Shown here in pieces: positions 63,335 to 64,000 of a stretch of 64,000 nucleotides of DNA. Positions within the stretch are counted from its first letter, which is position 1; every line of letters starts with the position of its first letter. The stretch is from positions 124,001 through 188,000 of the forward strand of contig JAHDLB010000018.1 of NCBI GenBank assembly GCA_018432315.1. Reading direction: 5' to 3'. Source of the DNA: Anaerolineae bacterium (GTDB taxonomy: Bacteria; Chloroflexota; Anaerolineae; Aggregatilineales; Aggregatilineaceae). A program made the translations under genes and the position numbers. The notes under the pieces were generated by a model. That model was not told the DNA's origin. It did no database searches and was given only the letters and a program-made list of their open reading frames with translations.

Positions 63335-63928
63335 ATGGACGAAAACAAGCTGATTCATGCAGCCCGACACGGCGATATCGACGCCTTCAACCGCCTGGTG
63401 TTGGCTTATCAGGACACAGCGTACACCGTCGCCTATCGCATCATCGGCGAGCCTGACGCCGCCGCCGACGCCACGCAGGAAGCGTTCATCTCGGCGTACT
63501 ACAAGCTCGATCAGTTCCACGGCGAACGGTTCAAAAGCTGGCTGCTGCGCATCGTCACCAACGCGTGTTACGACGAACTTCGCCGCCGCCAGCGGCGCCC
63601 CGCCGCGTCGCTGGACGGGCTGGAGAACGTCACCTTCCGGCCCGATCCGGACCTGAACCCGGTCCCCGAATCCCCCGAACAGCACGCCCAGCGCCGCGAG
63701 TTGAACCGGGCCATTCAGGACTGCCTCGACGCGCTGCCGGACGATCAGCGCGTGGTCGCCGTCCTGGTCGATGTCGAGGACTACGCCTACCAGGAAATCG
63801 TCGCGATCACCGGCCTGCCGCTGGGCACGGTCAAGTCGCGGCTGAGCCGCGCTCGCGCGCGGATGCGGGACTGTCTGCGCGCCGTGAGGGAACTTTTGCC
63901 GTCAGAATACCGTCTTATGGATGAATGA
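63335..63928 (+). CDS. ECF-type RNA polymerase sigma factor
   Basis: 197 aa. Region 2 (about 1-85) has DAFNRLVLAYQDTAYTVAYRIIGEPDAAADATQEAFISAYYKLDQF and WLLRIVTNACYDELRRRQRR. Region 4 (about 130-185) has LNRAIQDCLDALPDDQRVVAVLVDVEDYAYQEIVAITGLPLGTVKSRLSRARARMRDCL. This is the sigma-E/SigW-like layout. ATG at 63335; the Shine-Dalgarno is weak. A probable anti-sigma gene begins 22 bases after its stop, the usual partner arrangement. The stress signal is unknown. Confidence 0.95.
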   Translation: MDENKLIHAARHGDIDAFNRLVLAYQDTAYTVAYRIIGEPDAAADATQEAFISAYYKLDQFHGERFKSWLLRIVTNACYDELRRRQRRPAASLDGLENVTFRPDPDLNPVPESPEQHAQRRELNRAIQDCLDALPDDQRVVAVLVDVEDYAYQEIVAITGLPLGTVKSRLSRARARMRDCLRAVRELLPSEYRLMDE

Positions 63929-63950
63929 GTTTCGTGCTGGTTGATGAATC

Positions 63951-64000
63951 ATGACTGGAAACACCTTGCCCGACCGCGATCTTGAACTGCTCTCCGCCTA
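63951..64000 (+). CDS. Start of a probable anti-sigma factor (cut by window edge)
   Basis: Only the first 16 or so codons are visible (MTGNTLPDRDLELLSAY). The phrase LELLSAY is typical of the start of zinc-binding (zf-HC2) anti-sigma factors. Position right after the ECF sigma gene supports this. The identity rests on this short stretch and on context. Confidence 0.5.
   Translation, partial: MTGNTLPDRDLELLSA

Overview
The window reads as a GC-rich bacterial chromosome segment with ordinary housekeeping content. It shows no insertion sequences, phage genes, CRISPR array or rRNA. The style suggests a member of the Chloroflexota, probably Anaerolineae-like: lipoproteins and membrane-anchored proteins with Thr/Pro-rich linkers, a Tad-type pilus operon next to a soluble NarL-family two-component system, many membrane glycosyltransferases, long-form HPF, and tRNA without an encoded CCA end. 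This assignment is inferred from gene style, not from a marker phylogeny.

Layout. 1-7.3 kb (+): the 3' part of a formate dehydrogenase alpha subunit, then a promoter, a secreted or anchored Ig-like protein, pth and mfd. 7.4-15.3 kb (-): a likely operon folC, lon, an AlbA/RecG-like ATP-binding regulator, a PD40-repeat lipoprotein and degV, closed by an intrinsic terminator. 15.5-19.8 kb (+): an anchored FlgD-Ig-like protein, a PhnD-like lipoprotein that seems to start at ATT, and two GT2 glycosyltransferases. 19.8-28.5 kb (-): an NTP-transferase-like protein, hpf, comF and the Tad machinery (cpaB, cpaE/tadZ, tadA, tadB, tadC). A palindrome overlaps the -10 of the predicted Tad promoter. 28.7-30.5 kb (-): a NarL-type response regulator and a soluble histidine kinase. 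30.7-39.5 kb (-): six tightly packed multi-pass membrane proteins, mostly GT39/GT87-like. 39.5-41.3 kb (-): a UspA-UspA-DUF389 fusion. 41.5-46.5 kb (+): an HEGTH metallopeptidase-like protein, a P-type ATPase, a small acidic protein and an MFS transporter. 46.6-49.4 kb (-): an L-threonine-dehydrogenase-like SDR, then a cobalamin riboswitch with promoter and terminator that controls a secreted alpha/alpha-toroid protein, then acpS. 49.4-56.4 kb (-): paired M16 peptidases, ugd, an FAD oxidoreductase, a flippase-like protein and a mini SWIM zinc-finger protein. 56.5-58.8 kb (-): a PspC / LiaF-like / beta-propeller-like operon. 58.9-61.7 kb (+): a GNAT enzyme and a family 5 solute-binding protein. 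61.7-63.3 kb (-): two paralogous membrane proteins and tRNA-Leu(CAA). 63.3-64 kb (+): an ECF sigma factor and the start of a probable anti-sigma factor.

The best candidate for an undescribed system is the B12-riboswitch-controlled secreted toroid protein at 47.8-49.0 kb. Its fold class (squalene-cyclase-like alpha/alpha repeats) is that of the N-terminal domain of animal transcobalamin/intrinsic factor, so a cobalamin-capture role is a testable inference. Other leads are the HEGTH peptidase/P-type ATPase/acidic-protein operon, the ATT-start PhnD-like lipoprotein, an 18-bp exact repeat in two distant intergenic regions, and the palindrome in the Tad promoter. No stretch above about 300 bases lacks a gene; the longest gaps hold the promoters, terminators and riboswitch listed.
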